This document shows, piece after piece, positions 1-8,484 of a stretch of 64,000 nt of DNA. Source of the DNA: Elusimicrobiota bacterium (GTDB taxonomy: Bacteria; CAYTYR01; UBA6262); the NCBI GenBank assembly GCA_003153935.1, contig PMCA01000005.1, forward strand, positions 83,210-147,209, written 5' to 3'. The position numbers and the translations under genes are program-made. The notes beneath the pieces are model-generated. The model saw nothing but the letters and a program-made list of their open reading frames with translations. It was not told the DNA's origin and made no database searches. Position 1 is the stretch's first letter, and each line of letters opens with the position of its first letter.

Positions 1-284
1 TGGGCATTGCCGCGGGCGGCAACATTAATCCGGAAGGCGTCAGCATGTTCGAACCAATTGGCGGATCGGCGCCTAAATATACCGGCAAGAACGTCATCAA
101 TCCCCTGGCGGCAATTTGCGCTGGCGGCATGATGCTGGAAACACTGGGAGAGACCAAAGCCGGGCAGGCGATTGAGCAAGCGGTGATCAAGGCCTTGGAA
201 AGCGGCAAGATCAAGAGTTTGGCCGCCGGGAAAATGGGCATGGGCACCACGGAGATGGGTGACTTGATCGCGAGTCTTATCTAA
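1..284 (+). CDS. leuB: 3-isopropylmalate dehydrogenase, C-terminal part
   Basis: The gene enters from the left edge, so only about 93 C-terminal residues are visible, in the frame whose first complete codon is at base 3; the stop is TAA at 282-284. The residues include [16 protein letters not shown] and [14 protein letters not shown], typical of the end of the decarboxylating dehydrogenases acting on 3-isopropylmalate (leucine synthesis, NAD+-dependent, cytoplasmic). Isocitrate and tartrate dehydrogenases share this fold, but the asd gene downstream fits amino-acid biosynthesis and favours LeuB. The metal-binding and substrate residues lie upstream of the window and cannot be checked. Confidence 0.85.
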   Translation, partial: GIAAGGNINPEGVSMFEPIGGSAPKYTGKNVINPLAAICAGGMMLETLGETKAGQAIEQAVIKALESGKIKSLAAGKMGMGTTEMGDLIASLI

Positions 285-298
285 GACCGTTAGTGGTT

Positions 299-320
299 GG
301 CCGTTCGCCGTTCGTAGTTT
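299..320. repeat. Short tandem repeat (CCGTTCG doublet) between leuB and asd
   Basis: CCGTTCG occurs twice in direct succession at 301-314, followed by TAGTTT. It resembles the other short-unit intergenic repeats at 1381-1465 and 63790-63815. No hairpin strong enough for a terminator is evident. Confidence 0.4.
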
Positions 321-363
321 ATTTAATCTGTGTAATCATTTAATAGGGGGAATAGAAAAAGAG

Positions 364-1377
364 ATGAAGAAATATAATGTAGCTGTAGTCGGTGCCACTG
401 GTGCCGTCGGCAATGAAATGATAAGAATGCTGGAAGTGCGGGACTTCCCGGTGGAAAACCTGCGATTGCTGGCCAGCGTCCGGTCGGTTGGCAAGAAACT
501 TAAGTATAAGGGCCAAAATATATTAGTGGAAGAACTAAAGAAAGATTCCTTTAAGGGAGTCGAGATCGCCTTGTTTTCCGCCGGCGGTTCCATTTCCAAA
601 GAATTTGCCCCGATAGCCGCGGCGGCGGGCGTTTTCGTCATTGATAATTCCAGCGCCTGGCGCATGGACAAGGATTGTCCGCTGGTCGTGCCGGAAGTCA
701 ATCCGCATGACTTATCTAAGGATAAAAAGATCATCGCTAATCCCAACTGTTCCACTATCCAGATGGTAGTGGCCCTGAAACCTCTTCATGACGCGGCCAG
801 AATAAAACGGATCGTCGTTTCCACTTACCAGGCGGTAAGCGGCGCCGGGCATAAAGCCATGGTAGAACTGGCGGAACAGGTTAAGGCGATAGAGGCGGGG
901 CGAGAACCGGAATGCAAGATATTCCCATACCAGATCGCCTATAACGTCATTCCGCAAATCGATGTGTTTTTGGAGAACGGTTATACCAAGGAAGAAATGA
1001 AAATGGTCAATGAAACTCAGAAGATCATGGGTGACGGTTCCATTAAGGTCACCGCTACCACCGTGCGCGTACCGGTTATGCGCGGGCATTCCGAATGTGT
1101 TAATATAGAAACGGAAAAGCACTTGACCGCGGTCCAGGCCCGGGAGTTATTAGCTAAGGCACCGGGCGTGATCGTGGTGGATGATCCCTCGACCAAAAAG
1201 TATCCCTTGCCTGTTTATTGCGAGGGCAAGATCGAAACTTTCGTCGGCCGGATCAGGCAGGATGAATCCATCGCTAACGGCTTGAACCTGTGGGTGGTCA
1301 GCGATAACCTGTTGAAAGGCGCGGCCTGGAACGCCGTGCAGATCGCTGAAGAATTGATAAAACAAAAAATAGTCTAA
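364..1377 (+). CDS. asd: Aspartate-semialdehyde dehydrogenase
   Basis: NADP-dependent reduction of aspartyl phosphate to aspartate semialdehyde, the branch point to lysine/diaminopimelate, threonine and methionine. The 337 residues are the usual length. An N-terminal nucleotide-binding GATGAVG motif (residues 10-16) is followed by the active-site NPNCST motif with the catalytic Cys near residue 129, and by RGHSE near residue 243 carrying the family's active-site His. The ATG at 364 is 79 bases after leuB, with the purine-rich stretch aatagaaaaagag just upstream, so cotranscription with leuB is likely. No anomalies seen. Confidence 0.95.
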   Translation: MKKYNVAVVGATGAVGNEMIRMLEVRDFPVENLRLLASVRSVGKKLKYKGQNILVEELKKDSFKGVEIALFSAGGSISKEFAPIAAAAGVFVIDNSSAWRMDKDCPLVVPEVNPHDLSKDKKIIANPNCSTIQMVVALKPLHDAARIKRIVVSTYQAVSGAGHKAMVELAEQVKAIEAGREPECKIFPYQIAYNVIPQIDVFLENGYTKEEMKMVNETQKIMGDGSIKVTATTVRVPVMRGHSECVNIETEKHLTAVQARELLAKAPGVIVVDDPSTKKYPLPVYCEGKIETFVGRIRQDESIANGLNLWVVSDNLLKGAAWNAVQIAEELIKQKIV

Positions 1378-1380
1378 AGC

Positions 1381-1465
1381 AGTTTCGGGTTCCGAGTTTC
1401 GGGTTCCGAGTTTCGGATTTTATAATTTCCTTAACTCGCAAACTCGTAACTCGTAACGCGCAACT
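1381..1465. repeat. Intergenic satellite-like repeat after asd
   Basis: A 14-base unit AGTTTCGGGTTCCG is repeated exactly at 1381-1394 and 1395-1408, with a partial third copy at 1409-1416. After a short AT-rich spacer, imperfect AACTCG-containing units follow (1433-1465). CGAGTT in the first half is the reverse complement of AACTCG in the second, so the transcript could fold into a weak hairpin. It may act as a terminator or be a slippage product; no coding content. Confidence 0.6.
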
Positions 1466-1482
1466 AGATTGCCGAGTACTGA

Positions 1483-2205
1483 ATGAAGAGCATTCCGAAC
1501 ATATTCGGGCAATACCAGGAAGGGGATTCCTTCCTGCACCGGCTTGACCCCAGAACTAAGATTATCAGCCTGATAATTTTATCTGGGGTCGTTTTTTTTC
1601 TCGTGGATATAACGGCCTATATCGTTTTTACGTTGCTGATGGTTTTTGTCCTGAAATTAGGGCGGGTCCGCTGGCGGTCCCTGTGGGGTAGCCTCAGGCC
1701 GTTGAGCTGGCTGTTCTTGCTCATCTTCCTCCTGCAGTTGAACACGCCCGCCGGATTAAGGACCGGTCTGACGGTGATCTACCGACTGGTCCTGATGCTG
1801 ACCCTGGCCCTGGTCCTCACTACCACCACGCCCATTTTCAGTTTGACCATGGGCCTGAGAAAATTGCTGACGCCCCTGGATCTGTTCGAGCAATTAGGCG
1901 ATAAGATAGCGTTCATGCTTACCATGGCCCTGCGCTTCATCCCGCTGACCGCGGAAGAGAACCAGAAGATCAACGAGGCGCAACGGGTGCGGGGAGTGGA
2001 ACCGTCGCCTAAAAATTTGCCGTTGCTGGTATATATTTTACTGGTAAACGTGCTCAAAAAATCCGAAGAACTGGCGGGCGCGATAGAATCACGCGGTTAT
2101 CGGCTTTATCCCCGCCGCACCAGTCTGATCACCCTGCGGTTCGGCTACCGAGATATCGTAGCCCTGCTAGTGGTCGGCGTCTTCAGCGTGGGAGCGTCCT
2201 TATGA
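1483..2205 (+). CDS. ecfT: Energy-coupling factor transporter transmembrane protein EcfT
   Basis: The 240-residue integral membrane T component of an ECF-type vitamin or metal importer, which links two ATPases to a substrate-binding S subunit. It has several hydrophobic segments between residues 25 and 130. The two signature Ala/Ser-Arg-Gly coupling motifs appear as AQRVRGV (about residue 166) and IESRGY (about 201); these helices dock on the ATPases. The start at 1483 lacks a clear Shine-Dalgarno sequence. No EcfA ATPase or S subunit is adjacent; it must work with partners elsewhere. The stop overlaps the next start (ATGA at 2202). Confidence 0.85.
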   Translation: MKSIPNIFGQYQEGDSFLHRLDPRTKIISLIILSGVVFFLVDITAYIVFTLLMVFVLKLGRVRWRSLWGSLRPLSWLFLLIFLLQLNTPAGLRTGLTVIYRLVLMLTLALVLTTTTPIFSLTMGLRKLLTPLDLFEQLGDKIAFMLTMALRFIPLTAEENQKINEAQRVRGVEPSPKNLPLLVYILLVNVLKKSEELAGAIESRGYRLYPRRTSLITLRFGYRDIVALLVVGVFSVGASL

Positions 2206-3086
2206 TAAAAACCGGTGTAAGCTATATACTTAACCGTGATCTGTCGCTGGCCGCCAGGGACCTGACCGAAATTGCCGCAAGTTGCGATTTTATCGTGCAT
2301 ACTTTCAGTGAAACCGATATGTATTATCACCGGAAACAGGTCCAGGCCATCACGGCATTGAGCCGGAAAAAAGGGCTGGAAGTTTACCTGGATCCCTGGG
2401 GAGTGGGCGGGGTTTTCGGCGGGGAAACGTTTTCCCGGTTTGTCGCCGAACATCCGGGAAGCTGCCTCAAAACCAAGGCCGGGCGCATCCCGGTGGCCGC
2501 GCTGGGAGACAAAGAATTCCGGAAATTTTTCCGCAGCTGGCTGGAGTTGGCGGCGGAGAATAAGCCCGATGTTATTTTATGGGATGAACCGCACCAGGCC
2601 GGGATGGGTTATAGTAAAAGTGAAGTGCGGACGGTCCTGGATTTCCTGAAGGAAATGACCGGCCACGCCCAGGCGGCCGGATTCAAGAACGCGATTTGTC
2701 TCTACCCGCAGGAGGATTCTTACGCGGAAGAACTTTGGTACCGGGTATTGGAGTTGAAGTCCATCGATATTTTCGGGACCGATCCCTATTGGATGCTGTT
2801 GGGCCGGGACATTGATTTTGTTGAATCTTTCGCGAAAAAAGTTTATAATCTCTGTAAGCGTTACGACAAGGAATCGCAAATCTGGATCCAGGCTTTTCGC
2901 GTAGCCAAGGGGCGGGAAAAAGAGATCGCCACGGCTATTAAGACAGTTTACGCCAGCGGCATCAGGAATATAGCCGCCTGGAGCTATGATGCCGGCGCCC
3001 TGGTCACCGGCCTGGGATCTGGTGACGGCAAAAAAGTCTGGCAAATGGTAAAGAAGACCTATTTAGAGATAAAGAAGAAGAGGTAA
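2202..3086 (+). CDS. Unrecognised protein, possibly TIM-barrel glycosidase-like
   Basis: I do not recognise this 294-residue protein. It has no signal peptide or membrane segment, so it should be cytoplasmic. Alternating hydrophobic strands with LWDEPH (about residue 127), IFGTDPYWML (about 190) and AWSYDAG (about 262) resemble a beta/alpha barrel of the glycoside-hydrolase kind, in which acidic residues at strand ends are catalytic, but I cannot name a family. It is translationally coupled to ecfT by a 4-base overlap and followed after 3 bases by the HIT gene, so it belongs to the same operon. Fold-level guess only. Confidence 0.55.
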   Translation: MIKTGVSYILNRDLSLAARDLTEIAASCDFIVHTFSETDMYYHRKQVQAITALSRKKGLEVYLDPWGVGGVFGGETFSRFVAEHPGSCLKTKAGRIPVAALGDKEFRKFFRSWLELAAENKPDVILWDEPHQAGMGYSKSEVRTVLDFLKEMTGHAQAAGFKNAICLYPQEDSYAEELWYRVLELKSIDIFGTDPYWMLLGRDIDFVESFAKKVYNLCKRYDKESQIWIQAFRVAKGREKEIATAIKTVYASGIRNIAAWSYDAGALVTGLGSGDGKKVWQMVKKTYLEIKKKR

Positions 3087-3089
3087 ACA

Positions 3090-3602
3090 ATGGCCGCAAA
3101 ACCAAAAGATATTTTGTGGGCGCCCTGGCGCCTGGAATATATAAAAAAGGGCGGGGAAAAAGGCTGTATTTTCTGCCAAAAACTTAAGGATCGGGACGGA
3201 TTGGGTAATCTGGTTCTTTATCGCGGCCGGAAATGTTTTGTCATGCTTAACCTGTATCCTTATAACAATGGGCACTTGATGATCGTGCCGTTCAAGCATA
3301 TCGGGGCCTGGGAAAAGCTGGATGAGGTCACGACTTGCGAAATGATCGAACTCTCACAAAAAATGATGGTTATTTTAAAAAGGACCATGTGTCCCCACGG
3401 TTTTAATATGGGGATGAACAGCGGGCGGGTAGGCGGGGCCGGGGTGATCGGACACGCTCACATCCACCTGGTGCCGCGCTGGACCGGCGACAATAATTTT
3501 ATGCCGGTGACCGGCGGGACCAAGGTCATATCCCAATCGCTGGCGCAGGCTTATCAGTTGTTAAAGAAAGAAATTATTAAGAGCGGGTTAAATGGGCGAT
3601 AA
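3090..3602 (+). CDS. HIT family nucleotide hydrolase/transferase
   Basis: A 170-residue histidine-triad protein. The active-site HxHxH appears as GHAHIHLVPRW near residue 127, where the middle His is the nucleophile attacking an alpha-phosphate. The N-terminal IFCQKL segment and the central YNNGHLMIVP strand match the diadenosine tetraphosphate phosphorylase-like branch of HIT proteins. The likely role is clearing Ap4A or other dinucleotides in the cytoplasm; the substrate is inferred from length and layout. An AGAGG Shine-Dalgarno sequence lies just before the ATG. The 3' end overlaps the next gene by 11 bases. Confidence 0.85.
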   Translation: MAAKPKDILWAPWRLEYIKKGGEKGCIFCQKLKDRDGLGNLVLYRGRKCFVMLNLYPYNNGHLMIVPFKHIGAWEKLDEVTTCEMIELSQKMMVILKRTMCPHGFNMGMNSGRVGGAGVIGHAHIHLVPRWTGDNNFMPVTGGTKVISQSLAQAYQLLKKEIIKSGLNGR

Positions 3603-4755
3603 CAAAGTTTACGAATTCAATCTGCCGACCAGGATAATTTCCGGGATCGGCAGCATTGCCAACCTGGCCGGGCTCATCCGGGGCTACGGCGATAATGTTC
3701 TGTTGATCACCGGTAAGGTCAGCGCGCGGAAAACTGGCCTGTTGAGCCGGATCAGCGGCGTCATTTCCGGTGACGCCGGTATACGGGTCACGATTTTCGA
3801 CCAGGTGGATCCGGAACCGACCTGCGAGACCGTCAACCGGGCGATAGCCGTAGCCAAAGAAAAAGGCTGCGATGTGGTCGTCGGTTTGGGCGGGGGCAGT
3901 GTCCTGGACGTGGCTAAAGCCGTGGCTGCCATCACCAATAAAGACGGCCGGGTCGAAGATTTTATGGGCGGCCAGGAGCTGGTTTTCCCGGGTATTCCCT
4001 GCCTGTGCATACCGACCACGGCCGGCAGCGGCGCGGAAGTTACGCCTAATTCCGTATTGATCGACCGTAATCGGCAAGTTAAAGAAAGTTTCCGTCATAT
4101 CTTTTTATATCCCAAGCTGGCACTGATCGACGCCGAACTGACGGTGAGTCTGCCGCCGAAATTAACCGCCTATTCCGGTATCGACGCTCTCAGCCAATCC
4201 ATTGAGTCCTATGTGTCGTTAGGCGCCAATCCGCTGACCGACGCGATATGCACCCAGTCCATGCGCCTGATCAGCGGCAGTATCAGGGACGCTTTCAAGA
4301 ACGGGCAGAATATCCAGGTGCGGCAAAATATGCTGCATGGTTCGTTGCTGAGCGGCATGGCCCTGGCCAACGCGCGCATGGGCGCGGTTCACGGTATCGC
4401 TCACCCGCTGGGAGCAAAATATAATTTACCCCATGGCCTGGTTTGCGGCGTTTTATTGCCGTATGTCATGGAGTTCAATATGAATTACGTGGGTGGCAAA
4501 TATGCCCAGGTGGCGGCCTTGCTAGGTGGCCTTATACGGGGTGTCGGTAAGGACCAGGCCTCAAAAATGGCCATTGATAAAGTCAAACAGTTGCTGGCCG
4601 AAGTGGCTTTCCCCTGGCGCTTAAGTGAGCTGGGAGTGAAGCCGGAGGATTTCGGCCAGATCGCCAGGGACAGTATGCCATCGGGTTCTCTGAAAGCCAA
4701 CCCGCGGCTGGTAACCGAAGAAGACGTGATCTATTTACTGAAAAAAGCTTATTAG
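3592..4755 (+). CDS. Iron-containing (group III) alcohol dehydrogenase
   Basis: A 387-residue NAD(P)-dependent alcohol/aldehyde oxidoreductase of the iron-activated family, with an N-terminal dinucleotide domain carrying GLGGGSVLDVAKA near residue 100 and a C-terminal helical metal domain. In the propanediol oxidoreductase FucO the metal ligands are one Asp and three His. Here the Asp (DALSQSIE) and the two His of VHGIAHPLG...PHG are present, but the second ligand position of DALTHAIE reads Gln. Gln also occurs in some subfamilies, so metal use may differ from FucO. It overlaps the HIT gene by 11 bases. Substrate unknown; a fermentative aldehyde reductase role is plausible. Confidence 0.85.
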   Translation: MGDNKVYEFNLPTRIISGIGSIANLAGLIRGYGDNVLLITGKVSARKTGLLSRISGVISGDAGIRVTIFDQVDPEPTCETVNRAIAVAKEKGCDVVVGLGGGSVLDVAKAVAAITNKDGRVEDFMGGQELVFPGIPCLCIPTTAGSGAEVTPNSVLIDRNRQVKESFRHIFLYPKLALIDAELTVSLPPKLTAYSGIDALSQSIESYVSLGANPLTDAICTQSMRLISGSIRDAFKNGQNIQVRQNMLHGSLLSGMALANARMGAVHGIAHPLGAKYNLPHGLVCGVLLPYVMEFNMNYVGGKYAQVAALLGGLIRGVGKDQASKMAIDKVKQLLAEVAFPWRLSELGVKPEDFGQIARDSMPSGSLKANPRLVTEEDVIYLLKKAY

Positions 4756-4764
4756 GGGTTTCTA

Positions 4765-5703
4765 ATGGCGCCACAAAAACTTATCATGGTGGTGGATGAC
4801 GATCCGTTCATTTCCCAGATCATCACCGAGGCTTTACTCAGCGACGGATATAAGGTAGAGCGCGCCAACGACGGCCTGGAAGCGCTGGATAAGATAGAGC
4901 AGCTGGTGCCGGACCTGGTGATCATGGATTACATGATGCCTAAAATGGACGGTCCGGAATTGTGCCGACGCATGAAAAACAGCCCCAAGATAAAACACGT
5001 GCCGGTGATCATGGTGACCGCAGTGGCGGATGTCAAGGAAAAAGTCCACCTGCTGGAAAGCGGCGCCGAGGATTATATCGTTAAGCCCTTTGACCTGGAA
5101 GAACTGCTGGCCCGGGTGAAAGTGGTCCTGCGCCGCAGCACCGAGTTGGGTATCGATCTCAACCAGATGACCAAGTTACCGGGCAATGTTTCCATCATGA
5201 AGGAGATAGATAACCGGCTGAAATCGGCGGAGAAATTCGGCATCTGCTACGTGGATCTCGGTAATTTCAAGGCCTTTAACGACCGCTACGGTTTTGATTA
5301 CGGCAACCGGGTGATCACCGAAATGGCTAAGCTGATGAGGAAGATAATTGAGGATTCCGACATCCAAAAATGTTTCTTGGGCCATATCGGCGGGGATGAT
5401 TTCATCGCTATTATGCCCATTGCCTTTACTGACCATTTCTGCATGGAACTGATCAGCCGTTTTGATATGTTCATCATGGCTTTTTACGACCCGGAGGATC
5501 AGAAGAAGGGTTATATCCTGGCCAAAAGCCGGACCGGGGAAATGACCCGCTTCCCTATCATGCGCCTGCGCATCGCCGTGGTGACCAATGATAAGCGTAA
5601 GTTGATCTCCGCCGGGCAGATCAGCAGTATCGCCGCCGAACTGAAAGAAAAAGCCAAACAAAAAGACATGAGCAATTATGTTAAAGACGAGCGACGTGAA
5701 TAG
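4765..5703 (+). CDS. Response regulator with receiver and degenerate GGDEF domain
   Basis: The 312 residues form a receiver domain (1-120) with the acidic pocket DDD near the N-terminus, phospho-acceptor Asp55 in IMDYMMP and the conserved Lys in IVKPFD, followed by a GGDEF-fold domain (about 130-300). The signature reads GGDDF (residues 209-213) instead of GG[D/E]EF, and the substrate helix starts MTKLPGN, a form seen in non-canonical GGDEF domains. It may therefore bind GTP or c-di-GMP rather than make it. It follows the dehydrogenase by 9 bases and overlaps the exonuclease gene. No cognate kinase lies next to it. Confidence 0.85.
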   Translation: MAPQKLIMVVDDDPFISQIITEALLSDGYKVERANDGLEALDKIEQLVPDLVIMDYMMPKMDGPELCRRMKNSPKIKHVPVIMVTAVADVKEKVHLLESGAEDYIVKPFDLEELLARVKVVLRRSTELGIDLNQMTKLPGNVSIMKEIDNRLKSAEKFGICYVDLGNFKAFNDRYGFDYGNRVITEMAKLMRKIIEDSDIQKCFLGHIGGDDFIAIMPIAFTDHFCMELISRFDMFIMAFYDPEDQKKGYILAKSRTGEMTRFPIMRLRIAVVTNDKRKLISAGQISSIAAELKEKAKQKDMSNYVKDERRE

Positions 5704-6535
5704 AAAGATAGCGGAAACGAATTTTGTTTTCTTTGACGTGGAAACCACCGGGTTGAGCCCGGCCTTCGGCGACCGCGTCTGCGAGCTGGCCATGGTCCAG
5801 TGGCAGGGCGGCCAGGCCGTCGCTGTTTTCCATTCCCTGATAAATCCCGGCCGTCCCATTTCCCGGGCGGCTTCGGCGATTAACGGCCTGACCGACGAGC
5901 TGGTGGCCAAAGCCCCGTATTTTACGGAAGTGGCGCCGGATATCCTGAAATTCGTCCGCGCAGCGGTGCTGGTGGGCCACAACGCTGCTTTTGACCTGGG
6001 GTTCCTTAATCATCATTTATGTAACCTCCAGATGGACCCGATAGAAAATACCGTGATTGATACTTTGGCCCTGGCCCGGCGCTGTTTTAAATTCCCTTCC
6101 AACAATCTCGGCAATATCGCCCGTACCCTGGGCCTGCCTATTACCGAGGAGCATCGCGCTTTAGGGGACGTTAACACCACCATCAGCATTTTCCAGCGTT
6201 TCCTGGAAGATCTGAAAGATCTAAATATTGAATCCGTCGGCCAGCTGATAGACCTACAGGGCGGGGAGATCATCGTTGCCCCGGTGATCAGGCCGGTCTT
6301 GCCGACTGTGGTAGAAGAGGCGATCAAAAGCCAGGGCCGTTTATTTATTCGCTATGTTACCGAATTTAACGAGGAGATCAGCCGCATCATCGAACCTCTG
6401 CGGGTGCAAATAGTGGGAGATAAAGCCGTGCTGGTTGCGTATTGCCCCTTCCAAGAGTCGGAACTGAGTTTGCCGCTGAGCCAGATAATGGAAATGAAGC
6501 CCATGCCCGTAGCCGCGGCGCAGGAATGCCCATGA
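5678..6535 (+). CDS. DnaQ-like 3'-5' exonuclease fused to a WYL-like domain
   Basis: The 285 residues combine two modules. Residues about 15-180 are a DEDDh exonuclease of the DNA polymerase III epsilon type: FFDVETTG, the Asp in HNAAFD and the final HRALGD supply metal-binding acids and the general-base His. Residues about 210-280 resemble a WYL domain: RYVTEFNEEISRIIEPL and VAYCPFQESELSLPLSQI match its strand pattern, though the namesake Trp is replaced. WYL domains sense nucleic acids or nucleotides in repair and defence regulators. The ATG at 5678 lies inside the upstream gene; GTG at 5696 is an alternative. The downstream gene starts at its stop codon. Confidence 0.8.
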   Translation: MLKTSDVNRKIAETNFVFFDVETTGLSPAFGDRVCELAMVQWQGGQAVAVFHSLINPGRPISRAASAINGLTDELVAKAPYFTEVAPDILKFVRAAVLVGHNAAFDLGFLNHHLCNLQMDPIENTVIDTLALARRCFKFPSNNLGNIARTLGLPITEEHRALGDVNTTISIFQRFLEDLKDLNIESVGQLIDLQGGEIIVAPVIRPVLPTVVEEAIKSQGRLFIRYVTEFNEEISRIIEPLRVQIVGDKAVLVAYCPFQESELSLPLSQIMEMKPMPVAAAQECP

Positions 6536-7665
6536 GAGACGAAGACAAATCCAAAGAAGAGCTGATGCAGGAGCTGATAGAACTGCGCGCCCAGGTTCTG
6601 GAAATGCGCATCCTGGCCAACGAGCACCGTAAGGCGCAAGAGGTCCTGCAAAGCGCCAAAAGCGAACTGGAACAGCACACCCGGGAGATCGCCATATTGA
6701 GCGAAATGGGTGAATTACTGCAATCATGCCTGACCACTAATGAAGCTTACACGGTGATAGACCATACCGCGCAGCAATTGTTCCCCGATGAATCTGGTGC
6801 ACTCTCAGTTCTCAATGATACCCGCGATCTGGTAGAGATGGTCGTGGCCTGGGGCGAAGAGGCGGTGGGGGAGCGGTTGTTTTCACCCGGGGATTGCTGG
6901 GCCCTGCGGCGCGGCCAATTATATGACTTTAAACCTGGCAGTTCCGGCTTGATCTGCAAACACGTGGGCGAACCTCATCCGTCCAGTTATATGTGTATGC
7001 CCCTGATGGCGCAGGGCGAAACCCTGGGGATACTGCATTTAAGGAGTAATTCACCGAGCGTGTTACTGGAGTCAAAAATGCAGCTGGCCATGAGCGTGGC
7101 CGAACATATGGCCCTGGCGCTGGCCAATCTCAAGCTGCGTGAATCTCTGCGCAGCCAGGCGATCCGCGACCCACTGACCGGGCTGTTTAACCGCCGGTAT
7201 ATGGAAGAATCGTTGGATCGCGAACTAAAACGCGCCAAACGCAAACAAGTCCAAGTCGGCATGATCATGATCGACATTGATCACTTTAAAAAATTTAACG
7301 ATTCTTACGGGCACGCGGCGGGCGATTATTTATTGCGCGAATTAGGCGTGTTCCTTAATTCCCTGATACGCGGCGAGGATATTGCGTCGCGTTACGGCGG
7401 GGAGGAATTTATCATCATCCTGCCGGAAGCTTCCCGGGAAGAGACCATGCAACGGGCTGAACAGATACGGCGTGACGTCAAGAATCTCAACCTGAGCAAT
7501 CATTTCCAGGCCCAGGATCCTATGACTCTGTCCGTCGGAGTTGCTATATATCCTCAGCACGGTGGGGACGCGGAAAATATTTTGCGCGCGGTTGACGCTG
7601 CGCTGTACCAGGCTAAACGGGAAGGCCGGGACCATGTAGCCATAGCGGCAGAGCCTAACCCGTAA
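6532..7665 (+). CDS. Diguanylate cyclase with GAF sensor domain
   Basis: About 377 residues from ATG 6532, chosen because it forms an ATGA overlap with the previous stop and has the purine-rich CAGGAA just upstream; the open frame extends further upstream without support. A short coiled coil (1-50) is followed by a GAF domain (about 60-205) and a GGDEF domain with GGEEF at 289-293, consistent with active synthesis of c-di-GMP from two GTP. An RGED sequence sits five residues before GGEEF, matching the RxxD allosteric inhibition site. Cytoplasmic; the GAF ligand is unknown. Likely partners are PilZ proteins such as those at 48068 and 61210. Confidence 0.9.
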   Translation: MRDEDKSKEELMQELIELRAQVLEMRILANEHRKAQEVLQSAKSELEQHTREIAILSEMGELLQSCLTTNEAYTVIDHTAQQLFPDESGALSVLNDTRDLVEMVVAWGEEAVGERLFSPGDCWALRRGQLYDFKPGSSGLICKHVGEPHPSSYMCMPLMAQGETLGILHLRSNSPSVLLESKMQLAMSVAEHMALALANLKLRESLRSQAIRDPLTGLFNRRYMEESLDRELKRAKRKQVQVGMIMIDIDHFKKFNDSYGHAAGDYLLRELGVFLNSLIRGEDIASRYGGEEFIIILPEASREETMQRAEQIRRDVKNLNLSNHFQAQDPMTLSVGVAIYPQHGGDAENILRAVDAALYQAKREGRDHVAIAAEPNP

Positions 7666-7684
7666 TCTGAAAGGAGATCAAGAT

Positions 7685-8476
7685 ATGAAATCAAAGATCA
7701 TTACCCTGCTGACGGACTTTAGCGCCAAGGATGGTTTTGTCGGTACCATGAAAGGGGTAATATTATCTATTAATCCCAAAGTGGAGTTGGTTGATCTCAG
7801 CCATGAGGTCAGCCGTCATAATACCCTGGAGGCCTCGGTGGTTCTGCGCACCAGTTATCATTTTTTCCCCAAGGGCACTATCCACCTGGTGGTGATCGAT
7901 CCGGAAGTAGGCGGTTCCCGCCGGGCGATCCTGGTGGAAACCGAGAAATATTTCTTTATCGGCCCGGATAACGGCGCCTTGAGCTTCGCCTTGGAGAATG
8001 AGAAGGTCAAGAAGGTGATCGAGTTGACCAATCCCCAGTATTTCCTGCGGGATATCAGCAATACCTTCCATGGCCGGGATATTTTTGCTCCGGTGGCCGC
8101 CCACCTGGCCAAAGGCGTACCCGTCAGGAAATTCGGCACCCCGACCAAGGAATACCGGAGATTCACTCTGCTGTCGCCGCGCATCCATCGCAACGGCGTG
8201 TCTGGCAAAGTGATCTATATCGACCATTTCGGCAACCTGGTGACCAATATCAGCGGCGGCCTGGCAGCCAAACTGGCGCAGAAAAAAATGGTTATTTCCC
8301 TGAAAAACTTCAAGATCGATAAACTCAGCAAAACCTATACGGACAGCCAGCCCGGCCAGATCATCGCTGTCGTCGGCTCCAATGATTGTCTGGAGATAGC
8401 CGTAAACCAGGGTAATGCTAGCCAGATCCTGAAAGCCAAGGAAGGCGCCGAAGTAGATATCAACATGCTGAAATAG
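7685..8476 (+). CDS. SAM hydroxide adenosyltransferase (DUF62/fluorinase-like)
   Basis: A 263-residue cytoplasmic protein of the family that cleaves S-adenosylmethionine with water to adenosine and methionine, related to fluorinases. Family landmarks are LTDFSAKDGFVGTMKG at the N-terminus, VIDPEVGG near residue 75, IGPDNGALSFAL near residue 98, FHGRDIF near residue 130 and the C-domain motif DHFGNLVTNI near 181. The usual DPGVG appears as DPEVG. A very strong Shine-Dalgarno sequence (AAAGGAGATC) lies ahead of the ATG. The physiological role of the family is uncertain, so the biochemical call is firmer than the biological one. Confidence 0.9.
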   Translation: MKSKIITLLTDFSAKDGFVGTMKGVILSINPKVELVDLSHEVSRHNTLEASVVLRTSYHFFPKGTIHLVVIDPEVGGSRRAILVETEKYFFIGPDNGALSFALENEKVKKVIELTNPQYFLRDISNTFHGRDIFAPVAAHLAKGVPVRKFGTPTKEYRRFTLLSPRIHRNGVSGKVIYIDHFGNLVTNISGGLAAKLAQKKMVISLKNFKIDKLSKTYTDSQPGQIIAVVGSNDCLEIAVNQGNASQILKAKEGAEVDINMLK

Positions 8477-8484
8477 GGGGGGTA

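Noticed and set aside
1381-1465. CRISPR-like array
   Set aside because: Units are 6-14 bases with no spacers of constant length and no cas genes.
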